Positions 23,401-34,936 of a DNA stretch of 64,000 nt are shown here, piece by piece. A program made the position numbers and the translations under genes. A model generated the notes under the pieces. The model saw nothing but the letters and a program-made list of their open reading frames with translations, did no database searches and had not been told where the DNA came from. Origin of the DNA: Metallyticus violacea (Eukaryota > Arthropoda > Insecta > Mantodea > Metallyticidae); NCBI GenBank assembly GCA_030762175.1, contig CM060842.1:69987501-70051500 (forward strand). The letters run 5' to 3'. Each line of letters starts with the position of its first letter. Position 1 is the stretch's first letter.

Positions 23401-24606
23401 GTGACGAAAGTAAATATTTGTCGGTTTATAGTGGATAAGATATATTAATTCAACAAGTTTGTCTTGCCTGGGTAGTTTATGCATCTACTTTCCTCTAATC
23501 ACAATATAAGGTTGTGTACCTATTCCTGGACAAACTCTATTTAATGCAGGTAATAATTTCTATATTCTCGAGTCAAATTTCACCATAGGCAGAGAGATTC
23601 TAAAAGTCTATGAGTTTTCAATATAAACACAAATGCAGATGTAAAGATAACACTTAAAATCTGTTACACACACTATAAACAGCCACCTTTTCGAACAACA
23701 TGTGTCTTCACTCTTTTTTTTTTTTTTTTTTTTTTTTTTTCCCTACATGCTTTTTCTGACGTTGTGCAGCGATTTACTGATCTACTGCCCTGGATGCCAT
23801 TCGTGTTTTCCTTGCAGCTGAGGCTGCTATTGAAAGCTGTTTTGTGATGGATGGCTGCCCTGGTTCTCGAAGACAGCATCCCAGTGCCCTCAAGTGTTTC
23901 CCTGTTATCGGCTCAATAATCCAGGCCCTCCCCCGCGTTTTCCCCTGGAGAAGCTACCGTTGCCCTAGCACGTCCTCTTTTCAATTGCGTACTGTCTTCT
24001 AAGATTGCTCGCAGAGGAAAAGTTAACGGTCGAGCTCATCTCATCTGCACTCCCTCCCGCCCTTTGCTTTTCGTCAAATGGCTCTTGAGGTGTTGCTAAT
24101 CCACTTAGGGTAAAAATGAATTGAAAGGGTAGAGGAGCGGAGCTTTTAGCGCGTTCAAGAAGTAAACACCTAGGCTAGCCACAGTTCATCTTCTTCATTG
24201 AACCTTCCACTCTCTGGGCAAAGAGCCTTCATGCGTCGAGACAGCGGTGCATAATCCTATTGGTGAGGAACGTCAGTAAATACGTTTCAGAATGAATGAA
24301 CACTCAACAGCGTTGCAAGATATTAATATGGAAACAAAACTATCGTTGCTGTTTCCGTTTTAGTATAAAATACAGCATTTGTATAATATTCATTTCTTTA
24401 GTTTAAATTTCAATCTTAATGCAAATACAGTGACTCATGGGTATTTGTCTGGCCAAATTCTTAAGTTGGCAGTTCAGTTTACCAAAAATTACATAAATGC
24501 ATGTAATTGACTGTACCAACATTTATTTGTAAACGCCGTCAAACCAAATACGCAAAGAAAACTAAAATACTTTTATTGCAGCTCGAAGAAATGTTCTTCT
24601 AAAATA
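23401..24606. other. No gene recognised; T23 run and GC-richer block
   Basis: A T homopolymer of about 23-24 bases at 23717-23741 abuts a GC-richer segment (about 23742-24250). The segment's translation in all frames shows nothing recognised. A long T run next to foreign-looking sequence could be the poly-A end of a minus-strand retroinsertion, but no source gene or target-site duplication was found. Confidence 0.4.
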
Positions 24607-24780
24607 TCAGGTGGCCCTTCTAAGCCATCTTTTAAATAAAACTAGAGTTTCCTGCAGTACAAGAACTTTCAAGCAAGCAATTGGCAACAAAGCTAAAATA
24701 TGGGGTTTGTATTGGCTTACATTAATGTACTGCAGGGAAATTTATCTTAATTTAAAAGATGGCGCAGGCGGGCCACCTGA
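24607..24780. mobile_element. Short palindromic MITE family C, nearly intact
   Basis: The two ends are TCAGGTGGCCCTTCTAAGCC and, inverted, TCAGGTGGCCCGCCTGCGCC. Both continue into ATCTTTTAAAT and then TTTCC(C)TGCAGTAC. The inverted repeats are about 55 bases each in a 174-base element. TA lies on both sides (24605-24606 and 24781-24782). The 63-codon frame across it is not a gene. Confidence 0.92.
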
Positions 24781-24782
24781 TA

Positions 24783-25381
24783 CAAACTGTTTCGTAATAT
24801 GATATATTTTCAATGCAGTATTTGATGGTATTTTCTTCTCTGCTGATCCTTTCCTAATGCTTTGGAATTAGTCTGAACAATTTTCCTATAAATTAACTTG
24901 ATATTTTTTTTCTTTCATTCGCCTCTAGTTCCTGTTCAGCATTATTTTATTTCAGACTGATAATTTCCTGAGGCTTTCTTCTAAAATGTTCACAAATTAT
25001 CAATGCAATACGATAACGTGGCGGTGTTTGCTCTCATTTTGATGTATTAAATGATAAAAGCCTTAAGTCTAGGGACTTGCGTTTTAGATTATATCGTGTC
25101 ACTAAATAAACCCATACCTTCCTAATTTTTACAAAGATGAGACGTTATGCATCTTGCAACTTCAATCTCATTTGCAACCCCAAAGATTCTTCATCTAATT
25201 TATGTTCTTCGTGAGCACCAGTACTTCCCGCATAAATATTAAATTTGCTCCCTTCTGTAAATATTTTATTCTTCTACAAGTCATGGTTGTTGCCTGTCCC
25301 TGTTAACCTTGATTATGTATTATTTTCTAAGGGATGTTTTCTGTGATACACAGCTTGCAAAGTGTTCTAAAAGTGTTTGTT
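24783..25381. other. No gene recognised
   Basis: AT-rich sequence without recognisable repeat or coding signal. Confidence 0.5.
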
Positions 25382-25391
25382 ATCTCCAAAA

Positions 25392-25515
25392 TCCTCAAGC
25401 CTGAAAGAGAGACCTCTGAGCAAAATTTGTCGGCCGTTTCACGCCCTGAGTTGAATGGGACGCTGATGACCTGAGATGTTAAAGAGCGTCCATAAATAAA
25501 TCACTCAAAAAAAAA
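25392..25515 (+). mobile_element. SINE family 1, 5'-truncated copy with target-site duplication
   Basis: Corresponds to the 3' part of the element at 15747: CCTCAAGCCTGAAAGAGAG, CGGCCGTTTCACGCCCTGAG, GTTAAAGAGCGTCCATAAAT and a short A tail. The tRNA head is absent. ATCTCCAAAA flanks it on both sides (25382-25391 and 25516-25525). 5' truncation with a direct duplication is the signature of target-primed reverse transcription. Confidence 0.95.
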
Positions 25516-25525
25516 ATCTCCAAAA

Positions 25526-25826
25526 CTATCTTAGCACCACTTCATTTTTTTTTTTTTTTTTTTAAATCTTCCTCACTATATAATGTTTCTTTTCTCAATT
25601 AATGTTAAAGAACGACCTTTTCTTGGTGCATTAGGATATATTTTGCGTTGTTAAACTTATGTATAATATTTTTGACTACAGTGATTGGTCTGTTCAGTAT
25701 TTATACTCTGCTTGAAAGATTTACTTTTCTTCTTTAAAGTTTCCTCTGCTCTATGTTCCATATTCACAGTTTACATCCTAAAAATTCTTGAAAATTGAAA
25801 TATGACAACTATTTACATGTGCACTA
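25526..25826. other. No gene recognised; T20 run
   Basis: A run of about 20 T lies at 25543-25563 just right of the SINE. The remainder is AT-rich without features. Confidence 0.5.
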
Positions 25827-26321
25827 GGGTTATTTGAGTTGCGGGTGCTTACTGGATAAGGGAAATGGAGTCACCGCGGTAAATTAGTATTTGTATTTTT
25901 ACCGAAAGCAAAAAAATAATACTGTTAATAATACGCACATCTTGTGTTATAAGAAATGTTGAAGGTGGTACCCCTCAGCGGCAATTAATTCCTGTGTTCA
26001 TCTTAACTTTTCTTTCGCAAGAACATGATTACTAGGGCATTTTCTTGCTAATTGCCTTAACACTTCTTTGCAAGAATCCAATTTTCACCTATGTATTGCA
26101 CATAAAAACATGTTCTTCATAACTATATTCATGTAGTGACATAACTAACGAAGAATAAAGAGCACAAATTTACTCACAATAAAAGCACTAGTAACACTAA
26201 CAACTACTCGCCTCCCTCAAACTAACTACAAGCTGCTATCTGAATGCATCATAGGCCTGGATGATTGACTTCTCCCAAAAGCCACTCGCTCTGCTAGCTT
26301 GTAGCTCCAATAACTTCACTG
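25827..26321 (-). mobile_element. MITE family A copy 3
   Basis: The left end GGGTTATTTGAGTTGCGGG and the right end CTCCAATAACTTCACTG are degraded forms of the family A inverted repeats. A TA is present at each side (25825-25826 and 26322-26323). Internal blocks GGTACCCCTCAGCGGCAAT, CTTTGCAAGAATCC and CTAACTACAAG are shared with copy 2. It keeps the right-hand portion that copy 2 has lost. Confidence 0.8.
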
Positions 26322-26323
26322 TA

Positions 26324-27901
26324 CCTACAGCAGGTTTTACTTATAGAGGGTAAATTCATAAAAATGTAGCCTTCTTGTTTGTCATTGAAAAGGATACGAT
26401 ATTATGAATTTCGATCAGAATCAAACATAGCATACAACTTGTTTTATTTGATCAAAGTGGCTGTTTAACAGTGCATATTTCTATAACAGTTATATTTTAG
26501 CATTGAAAATGTGGTAAGGCAAATATTCCCTGTGTCTTTCATAAATATGTAATGTTTGCTTTTTACCTAAATCTATATGGTTTAAGAAGCGGTTAATGTT
26601 ACCATGCGCCAATAATAGAACAATCTGTTTCTACCGGCCAACTTCATTCCCTTCGTTACTTGTTTAGTAAAAGTCAGCTAATGGTCTTTACGAATGTACC
26701 GGTCAAAGCAGAAGATAAAACGTTAATTTAATTTGTACTCGGTAATTATAAACCACTGCACCATTCCGTAATACACCAAGTAGACATCACATTAATGCTT
26801 CATTGAAATTTATATCTTATAACCTGTTATCATATTTTACAACATCAAAGTAATCATTCATTTTATTTAGACAAAGTCTATTACCATATTATTGATTTAT
26901 TTAGGCCTCAGATTATACAACAGAGTGATCTGGCAGTGTGCAAAATAGAATAAAAACACATTATTAAAAATCGAAAACACCCACGATAAATCATGTTAAT
27001 AACGAAATAACGGGCTCGTTAAATTATTAAAATGGTACTTTAATTTGAAAATTGTTAATCTATCCAAAAACGCTCTTCTTTTCGAAGATGGGACTGGTGT
27101 TGCAGCATCTGAAAATGTTATATGGGTGAACCACAGCTCTGCTTCGGAATGTTAGTTATTTCTTCTCTTGGTTTTAAAAGTCGTCTAATTTGCTAGTATT
27201 TGTATATTTTAAAATGCGCATTGAGAGAGTAATTTAGTAAAGGTACCTCGCTACAAGAGTCTTAAGGAATATTGCAACTCGAAGAATTCTGAAAGATATG
27301 CAAGTTAGATCGAGTGTCCTTAAAGATGCTTAAGATACTGTGAAGTTGTGATTTCACATGGCAAAAATCCAGTTTTTTTATGACAGTGAATGGAGTACAG
27401 TTTTCCGGATAGGTTAACCTAAACAATGGCCTAGAGCCAGAGAGGCCGAAAACTTGGAGGAAATGAAGCTTGCCAAACTTGTTGCGGATTCCATAAAAGA
27501 GATAGACGAACAACAAAACTATTGTTTCATGTTTTAGGAAACTTTCTGAAGAAAGCATTGTACTTGTGTTACCCAGTCAACCGTCCTGTAACGACATATT
27601 GCCTGAAGATTTACGTACTGCTCTTAGACATGAGTTTCCTACAGACTACGATTTGTTTTCCAATCAAATGATAGGTATGGGCTCTTGTACAGCGATTTTC
27701 TTCCACAAAGGACCATTCTGAATGAGCCTGAACAGAAGAAAGTACTTCCAAAACGCTGGAACGTCGTCATTCAGCGCTACGTTGAACAATAAAGATACTC
27801 ACCCAAGATATTCAAACATACAATCATAAAAGGTTTTATAAAGCAACGCTTGTAGTTTTGGTCAATATGGTAGATGATACAAACTGCATTCTCTTGTTTC
27901 A
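26324..27901. other. No gene recognised
   Basis: AT-rich sequence. At about 27587-27720 a plus-strand frame reads DILPEDLRTALRHEFPTDYD. It looks protein-like but is short, and I cannot assign it. The 98-codon minus frame at 27262-27558 is not recognised. Confidence 0.4.
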
Positions 27902-28204
27902 TCAAGGTCCGAATCCTTCTTCGGCCAACGCCCGTTCTTGGCTGGTCAGCCATTTGACGCCGTGCCACCCAGACATCCGTGCTCGTCCTTCTAATGAGTC
28001 TTCTCTTGGGTCGCTCTGAAGTGCTGTACAGTGTAGAAGATGATCAGTTGCTTTCTCTTTTGAGCAGAGGGAGCAGATCGGAGAGTCGACTACGCCGATT
28101 CTGTGCAAATGCTTTTTTAGGTAGTCGTGGCCTGTGCCATCCTGAAGGTGGCCACGGCCACTTCGCGGGACAGATTGTGGGGGATAAGTTTTGATATAAT
28201 CCAC
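27902..28204 (-). pseudogene. Non-LTR retrotransposon C-terminal fragment
   Basis: A 100-codon minus-strand frame contains LKKHLHRIGVVDSPICSLCS and then KEKATDHLLHCTAL. This is the (H)LHRLGL-DSP-C--C------HLL-C tail that follows RNase H in jockey/R1-type LINE ORF2 proteins. The fragment has no reverse transcriptase or RNase H part attached and no poly-A end was identified. The open frame is unusually well kept for this window, so it may be a younger insertion than the relic at 13920. Confidence 0.8.
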
Positions 28205-30947
28205 ACGCTTTATCCTGAGTACCAGAGTACACTTAACGTTTTAACATGAACCCCACTGCAAAAGAACATGTGTAAACATCATGAGGAAAGCGCTCATTTA
28301 AAGTGTTTCGGTTCGGATTTGTTTATCATGCATGTTTCTCGTCTTATAAGCCTACAGCTTATAATTTGGTAGTTTAATTTGGTAGTTAGAAAGGTTCTTT
28401 TTTTATGAAAAATGCTTAATAGGCATTTATAGATCTAAGCCGGTAATAGAAGCAGAGTCTACTAGTTGTTAAGCAGATACATGTGACTTCTGTGGAACAG
28501 AGGTATGAATCGGTAAGCATATTCGTTTGCTCATAATAGCTTAAATGTGGTCTAAATTTTATGTGAGTTATGTGCCTCGCATCATATGTCCAAAAGATCC
28601 GCATAATCGGTAAAACAAATAGGAAGAAATGAGAGCAAGTAGATATTTAGCAAGGAGTGTAACTTACCTTAGTCAAGTTCTTCACACAGTAGGGTGTATC
28701 GATAATTTTTTTTTGTTTCGACATTTAAAAAACATTTAATGCCGAAAAGTTGTCATTTTACCTGGCAATTAAGAACAAAAATTAAATTTTCACCGGGGTG
28801 CAATGGCCTTAAAGTTTTACAACTATTAAATTCTTGATTAAATGTTACGTATTATAACTAAAGTGTTCATATCATATGGATGCTTATATAAAGAGAAAAC
28901 TGAACAGATGTTTTCAAACTGGTAACAAAGTATAAAGTCCTTCGCGGTTAGGAGGAGGGGATCAAAGATTCACTTCTCCGAGTTCTGGTTTCTGTCACTA
29001 CATCTGCTGCTTTCTGTTAGTTAGTTGCACTTGAGCTGTAGATTGAACCTAGAAATGTCTCTGTGTTGTGTTTTATTACACATTCTATATACAGTAAGAA
29101 GGTGTATGTGAGAAGGAAGGACTTTTTTTGAATTCAAAAGAATTGGATAATAAGAGCCTTTACCTATCGAGATGTAATGAGGCATTTATGTCTTCACTGG
29201 CGCATAATTAAAAGACAGCTACACTAAACAACCTACAATACGTTTGACTACGAAAACAGTTGCAAATACGGTAGTGGTTCGAGCTCCTGAACCATCTCAT
29301 AGACTGCATACCACTATACTGCGAGGTATGTGTCACCATCGCCCAGCACCAGCATTTTTGAGTAAGCGATTTTTTATTTTTTTCAAATGTGTCCTCCGCA
29401 AGACTTGGAAGAACTGTCGTTTATATTAGGAGAGTACTTATCTTCCTGATAAAATAATTGGTTTCTGCAAAGTCCCGTCAATTTTCTTTAAAAATGTATC
29501 AAAACTCCTTTATTATACTCATTGGGCTCGAGTGGCTTCCCCCTCTTATTTGTTTATTTCAGAAGTGAGTTTACTACCTCCTTACATACTTCCATTTTCT
29601 TGCATTCTTGACAAGGTTTAGCCTGTTCTAGAGAAAGGTTTAAATATCGTTCCAAATAAACGTTTTGGCAGTTTTAATTTATATAAAGTATAGTTTAATG
29701 GTTGATAATTTCACAAGCGAAAAACCGTCATTTGGATGCTTCTCAGAATCTAAAATGCATTTTCAGTAACGTTCAAAGCATTTTACACTGACGTCACGAT
29801 CACACTAGTCAGTTCTTCTCGGTTTTTCTCTTAGGCTGGCGCAAAATATCATTTGAAGCTGGTGTTGGGGAAGCGTGATGGTTATTATACATTTTCTCTG
29901 TGTTCCTTTTAGGTTGCTGTCGTGATATTCAGTGCAATCAAATCAGTACTCTTAGAATTACGGAAATATCAAGAGAAATTCTCAAAAACTAGAGCACATT
30001 ATTACTTTTTGAAGTGGGATTCCATGTTTGTTCTTGGTACACACGCTCTAAAGCAGTTTTTGACAGACATAAAGTATCCACCTTTTTCTCTAATGTCGTT
30101 GCCGCTTTTCCTCATTTCCCCGATATGAAGGAAAGTAGACTAAAGAGATCTGATTAGAACAGTGAGTAGACATGGCGACACTTAATTACAAACTGCAGTT
30201 TTAATCAAAAACATCGCTTTGACAATTTTCGTGGGCATATTAAGTACGTTTCTCTGAGAGTTCTCTGATGTAAACGCAGACTTTGTGGCTCTCAAGTTAA
30301 AAAGAAATTAATTGCGTCCAAAGAAACCCTTTTATCTGGAATTATGACGTGCGTTTAGCCTTCGGGAGAGCGGAGGAACGTTTACACCTACTGCTAAGTT
30401 CGTTTTCATAAGTTCTTCAAGGTTTTGTTCATTTTGTAAGAGAATGAATTATATAAGGCAAATAGCTTCCAAGCTTACCGTGGCATGCAACCCATTCAAA
30501 AACTGAGGAGCCTTTATGCACAGAGATTCTCTTTGCATTTACGTAGCATTCAAACCCGAGGATTATTTCAAAAGCTCTACATAACGTAGCATTTCTCTGA
30601 TTTTACAAAATATTTTTACAGATATTCAATGTGTTCCACCAGAAACCCAACGTCTGAACGAGTCTTTCCTGCGAGAACATGTTTTCCTTGCAAATTTTCG
30701 ATTCTGAGGCATTATTTGTAGTTCTGTTTTGTAGAACTGCAGAACTTTAGAGAAATTTACTCATTAAGTTATGAACTGAAGTATGACTGAAAATTGGAAC
30801 TTTCCATGGTACTATTAGCGATGTATGCACAAATAATAAAACAAATTAAATGACAAGTATCAAGTAATTAGAGCTCAATTTAAACGTTGGCTTCAGTCCA
30901 ACCAGATGAACTCAAGTGAGATTAATTTTTGTAAGGGGAAAGTATCG
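28205..30947. other. No gene recognised
   Basis: About 2.7 kb of AT-rich sequence without recognised exons or repeats. A TGACGTCA CRE-like site lies at 29789-29796. Confidence 0.45.
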
Positions 30948-31495
30948 TGTGATCATTGATGCTTTCCTCCATGGGTTTTTCCTATGAGCGAGCTCCCACC
31001 GTTTGCCGCGTCTTGGAGAGGGCAGCAAGCCTGCTTGCTTACTTACTTATTGACCTTCTTGACTGTCGATTCGTAGCGCAGCCGTTCCTGAGTGTGTGTT
31101 ATGTTATTCTTTCCATAACTCGACAATATATATTAGGTGCATTATGCCTCATATGTTTACATCATGTCATTATGTAATATGTATTAACTCGGTGGTTAAG
31201 AAGCATTGGATCATTTTTTTTTTATTTTGTTACTTATGTAAATACCATACTAATCTTTTTTTTTTCAGAGAATTAACTGACAGGGAGCGTGATCATGCAT
31301 TTTAACAGGACTCTGCCACTGCTCACACTGCAAATAATCCCATGAAAGCAATTCACCATGTGTTTCCACAAAACAGAGTAATTATTAAGGAGGTCCCCTT
31401 GACCCCCAGCAATTATTATCTAAAGGGTAAATTAAAGAGTTCCGTGTACAAGAAGAACCTGCATACCTTACAAGAACCTCAAAGATAATATTCGT
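30948..31495 (+). mobile_element. Composite repeat family F copy 1: unknown leader plus IS630/mariner transposase segment
   Basis: The leader (about 30960-31190) shares TTTTTCCTATGAGCGA, GCAAGC-TGCTTGCTTACTT, CTGAGTGTGTGTTATGTT-like sequence and GTATTAACTC with 48290-48540. From about 31268 the plus strand reads RELTDRERDHAF, a stop, then QDSATAHTANNPM. This is the region around the second catalytic Asp of IS630/mariner-type transposases. KGKLKSSVYKKNLHTLQE (about 31420-31485) is the usual segment downstream of the catalytic block. Stops show it is inactive. No ends were located. Confidence 0.75.
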
Positions 31496-32784
31496 CAATG
31501 ACCAAGTCTCCTATAAATAACAACTGCAAATGGAAATAACAAATGCAAGGTAGAAGTCCCCAGCAGACTATTTAAATGCCCTGAGCAATAGTTATAGGAC
31601 ATTAAACGTTAACAATTTTGGGAGTAAAGCAAACCAAACCAGCAATCCCCTAGAGCATCCTGACATTGGCCAATTTTCCGTTGGAATGAAAATGAAAAAG
31701 TATGTGAATTTATCCGGTGGTATTCCTCAGTGTGAAATATGGGTTATGTATATATTTAACCGTACATGTTTGCTTTTGAGTGAACCATATAAATTTAAGA
31801 TCATGTGAAAATCGCTCCAGTGGTTAGGACAGTTTACAAATGTAGAAACCCAAAAATGAATAACAAGCTAGCTTTTTTTTTTTTTTTTTTTTTTCCCCGC
31901 AGTTTCAGGCACAACAAGCTCGTCTTCATGCGTGTGGGGTGGAAGGATGATGAAATCAAGCCTAGAACGTGTGTGTTGGAGGGAGAGACGTGACCTCTCC
32001 TCGTCTGTGGTATCAAAACAAACAAGATTACCCACTGGAAGTTAATCTTGTAAAACTACGGTTGAGTAGAAACGGTAGCCCAGCATGTTGGGCCCGATGA
32101 AAGAATTTTGAAACGAGGCTTGTGAAAGAAAAGTAGAACACATTGGCAGTGTGAGTCCTGCGCTGCTATTTAAAATGATTATTGTGATTCTGAAGCGGCC
32201 AAGCATGTCCTCGTTTTGATATGTCTGCATCAGGTACATTTCTTCAATAAAAACATGACAAATATTTTTAAAAATATGACGTTTTTCGTTTTTATAGTAA
32301 ATACTTTAGTATATTGTGTACTTTGGACTACACTTCAGCAATGTTTCTTTGAAAAGCGCATTTAATTTCCTAGCCTTTCTGTGCCTTCTGTATTTAAACT
32401 ACGGACGTTTCTATAGTGAAATGAAAGCAAAACTGAAATTTAATATTCTAAACAAAGTTTGAAATATTAATTTTCTTTCTATTAACCTCATTTGTTATAG
32501 TGAAGAAAGGAAAACGGCAAGCCATCGCAGCATGAAATTATCCAGAAAATTACGGACTATATATTCAGAACATGACTAAGGAAAGAATGCAAAAAGTATG
32601 TCCGCTGATATAAAATGTTTCAAAATGTCGTTTACAACATTATGGATGATACGAGAAGGTCAAGAGGAACAATTTTAATATGCCAAAACGTACTCAAAAT
32701 AGCTCTACTCACTAAGTACGAGAGCTAGTAAAAAAAGATTGAGAATTTTTGTTAATATGTGGAATACACTAGACTCGATCCAGA
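31496..32784. other. No gene recognised; T22 run
   Basis: AT-rich. A T run of about 22 lies at 31873-31894. Open frames around 31805-32239 are short and not recognised. Confidence 0.45.
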
Positions 32785-33425
32785 TTGGTGTGGTCTTTTT
32801 CAAAGTATTCACCGTTGAGTGGAATGCACTTTGCCCAACGCGTCTGTCATTCCTGGAACACGTGCTGGAAGCCATCTTTTGACATCTTGTTCAAAACCGC
32901 CTCAGCCTTTTTTCACGACGGCCTCGTAAACACCAAAACACTCCCCCTTAGCTCCTTTTTCAGACGAGAAAAGTCACAGGGAGCTAAATCTGGGGAGTAT
33001 GGAAGATGAGGGACAAATTTGAAATTCCCTACACACTTCTACTCGCACCATCTTCTGTTTAGGAGTTAGTAATCTCGGGACCCACCTCGCACAAACGCGT
33101 CTCATGTTCAAGTGATCATGCAGAATCGAAAATATACTGCCATGGGAAATATATAGCATGTCTGCAGTCTGCCAATTGTTATTCGTCGGTTTTTCACGAA
33201 CAATAACGCCAGCTGTGTTAATCATGGTTTCGTTTACTGTTGCTGGAGCACCTGGACCGCCTTACTTTGTTGTTCAAACAAGGCCCTCCTTAAATTCCTT
33301 GAACCATCAAAGTGTTGTGGATTGTGACAGAACAACAACATCGCAATATGCTTGCTGCTACAATCTGTAAGCTTCCATGCCAGTTTTCTGCAACCGAAAG
33401 CAAAACTTCAAGGCATAATATATTT
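32785..33425 (-). pseudogene. Internally deleted mariner transposase
   Basis: Reading leftward on the minus strand: ALKFCFRLQKTGMEAYRL (about 33420), then WFKEFKEGLV (about 33300), then GGPGAPATVNETMINTAG. Next come ISHGSIFSILHDHLNMRRVC and ARWVPRLLTPKQKM (about 33125-33055). These are the mariner N-terminal helix-turn-helix and linker in order, in one frame apart from stops. After VEVCREF the sequence jumps to PYSPDLAPCDFSRLKKELRG (about 32990-32930) and ends RWAKCIPLNGEYFEK (about 32800). The first two catalytic Asp regions are missing at the join, where the frame also shifts. Confidence 0.88.
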
Positions 33426-33922
33426 CCTCAGGAATCAGAGCTGATCCGTGTTCATCATTCAACATTGTTTCAACAATGCTTCTTTGCTGTGCGTGATAAA
33501 ATAAATAACACGGTCTTTGTTGACTTGCCCTCGTGTTATTTCATTTCCGCTAAAGGCGAGTTTGCCTACACCTTTTACATGTTGCTGAAAGTGTCTTACA
33601 TTGAACTGATTATGGAGGTGTTCGCAGAATCCTTTAAGTCGTTCATGAAGTTGCTGGAAAAACTTTTAGGAAGCTTATGTCATACAGCATGGCTGTTACA
33701 TATTCTCTTCATAATTGACAAGCATGTTAGCCAGCTTTGAAACCGTGAAGTTTGCCTCTAAAAGCTATTGTTGCAAATGAAAATCCTGTTGTAAGGTATA
33801 CAGCGACAGCTCGGAAGCATATAGCTGGGGTGCACAATCTTCCTATACTACAGCTATTGTTGAATACAGATCGCTAGCTTCTAGAATCTTTAATATTCAC
33901 CCGTTAATGGCTGAACATACAC

Positions 33923-33966
<44 letters not shown>

Positions 33967-34274
33967 AATTTAATAAAAAGTCGTAGTAATGCACTCCTTT
34001 TCTTATAAACTTTTCTAGGTTTCGTGACAACAAATGTGTCGATGGCAATTTAATTAAAGGCTAAAATATTGTAGCATATGGGGTTTAATAATAGAAATTA
34101 TGCGTTAATAATGAGCTAAATAATCAAACCCTTCATTATTGTAACAGTAAATTATTTTATAGTCGACAACCGCGAGCTATTGCATGCTCGTCTGACTTAG
34201 TGAAACAGGGAAAGCCAAGCTCTGCGGATGCATTTAGCTGCAATGTTGGGAGAATTTGGTAAGGAAGAAGCGAC
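33426..34274. other. No gene recognised; (GA)n
   Basis: A GA dinucleotide run lies at 33925-33962. The 142-codon plus-strand frame at 33312-33740 overlaps the antisense of the mariner relic at its start and shows no recognised domain beyond it, so it is taken as a chance frame. Confidence 0.45.
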
Positions 34275-34571
34275 TTGCCCTTACACCGCGAGGAAATTCC
34301 GCTGCAGCTCCGTCCCGAGCGACAGCGGAGAGGACCGAACTCGAGTGAAAGTGGAGAGCTCGCGTGACGAGCCGCAATCAAAATGAAAATGGCATCCTCT
34401 TGTAACTGTGTAAATGAAGCATGTATAATTTTTTTGTTAAAGGGAATCCAACCTATGCATTGTCCTCCGTAACATTCTAGTAGCGAAATGTTCTTCCTTA
34501 TTGCAAAACGAGTTTTTCAAGGTATATTCAACTTTAATTATCCTTCGTTGTCTTATTAAAATTCGTAATTA

Positions 34572-34613
<42 letters not shown>

Positions 34614-34936
34614 TAACCTCAACTTAACTTCGGGTAAATCCTAGAAACTTATGGTTTGCTACGGCGAACTGCGTCCTGACGGTCTACGCTCGCCTCCTTT
34701 TCATAAATAAAAATTGATAGGGGATTAGTAGGTGGGAAAAATCATTGTAATGGCAGCAAATCTCTCTTAAATTGAATAAAAACCAGCTTTGCCCCATTAA
34801 CTTTTGCATTTATTAGCATGACGCTCTATCTGAGCTAACTGTCATTGTGCTGGCGTGCGTTATTATCTTTAAATCTTTCTCCCGTTCGGGACCGAGAGGA
34901 GCTCGGCTCTCTGCACTCCTCACGGTTTAAGGGCAT
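34275..34936. mobile_element. Inverted-repeat element family D copy 1
   Basis: The left arm begins TTGCCCTTACACCGCGAGGA and continues GCAGCTCCGTCCCGAGCG. The right arm, reversed, begins ATGCCCTTAAACCGTGAGGA and continues AGCTCCTCTCGGTCCCGAAC. The arms are about 70 bases and imperfect. Between them lie a (CA)n run (34576-34611), CGGGTAAATCCTAGAAAC, CTACGCTCGCCTCCTTTTC and AAATTGATAGG, all shared in order with 47018-47807. Near the right arm (34820-34839, minus strand) is GTTAGCTCAGATAGAGCG, a tRNA A-box-like sequence. Target duplications could not be fixed. Confidence 0.75.

Noticed and set aside
23717..24250. Processed pseudogene: T23 run followed by a GC-richer block read as a minus-strand cDNA
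   Set aside because: No recognisable protein in any frame and no target-site duplication found.
31000..31180. Conserved hydrophobic micro-protein in the leader of composite repeat family F
   Set aside because: Both copies have an open frame here, but the residue matches are patchy and the frames end at different places. Nucleotide-level repeat homology explains the similarity.
33312..33740. 142-codon plus-strand open frame, the longest in the window
   Set aside because: Its start lies antisense to the mariner relic and the remainder shows no domain, splice context or codon bias. Most likely a chance frame.
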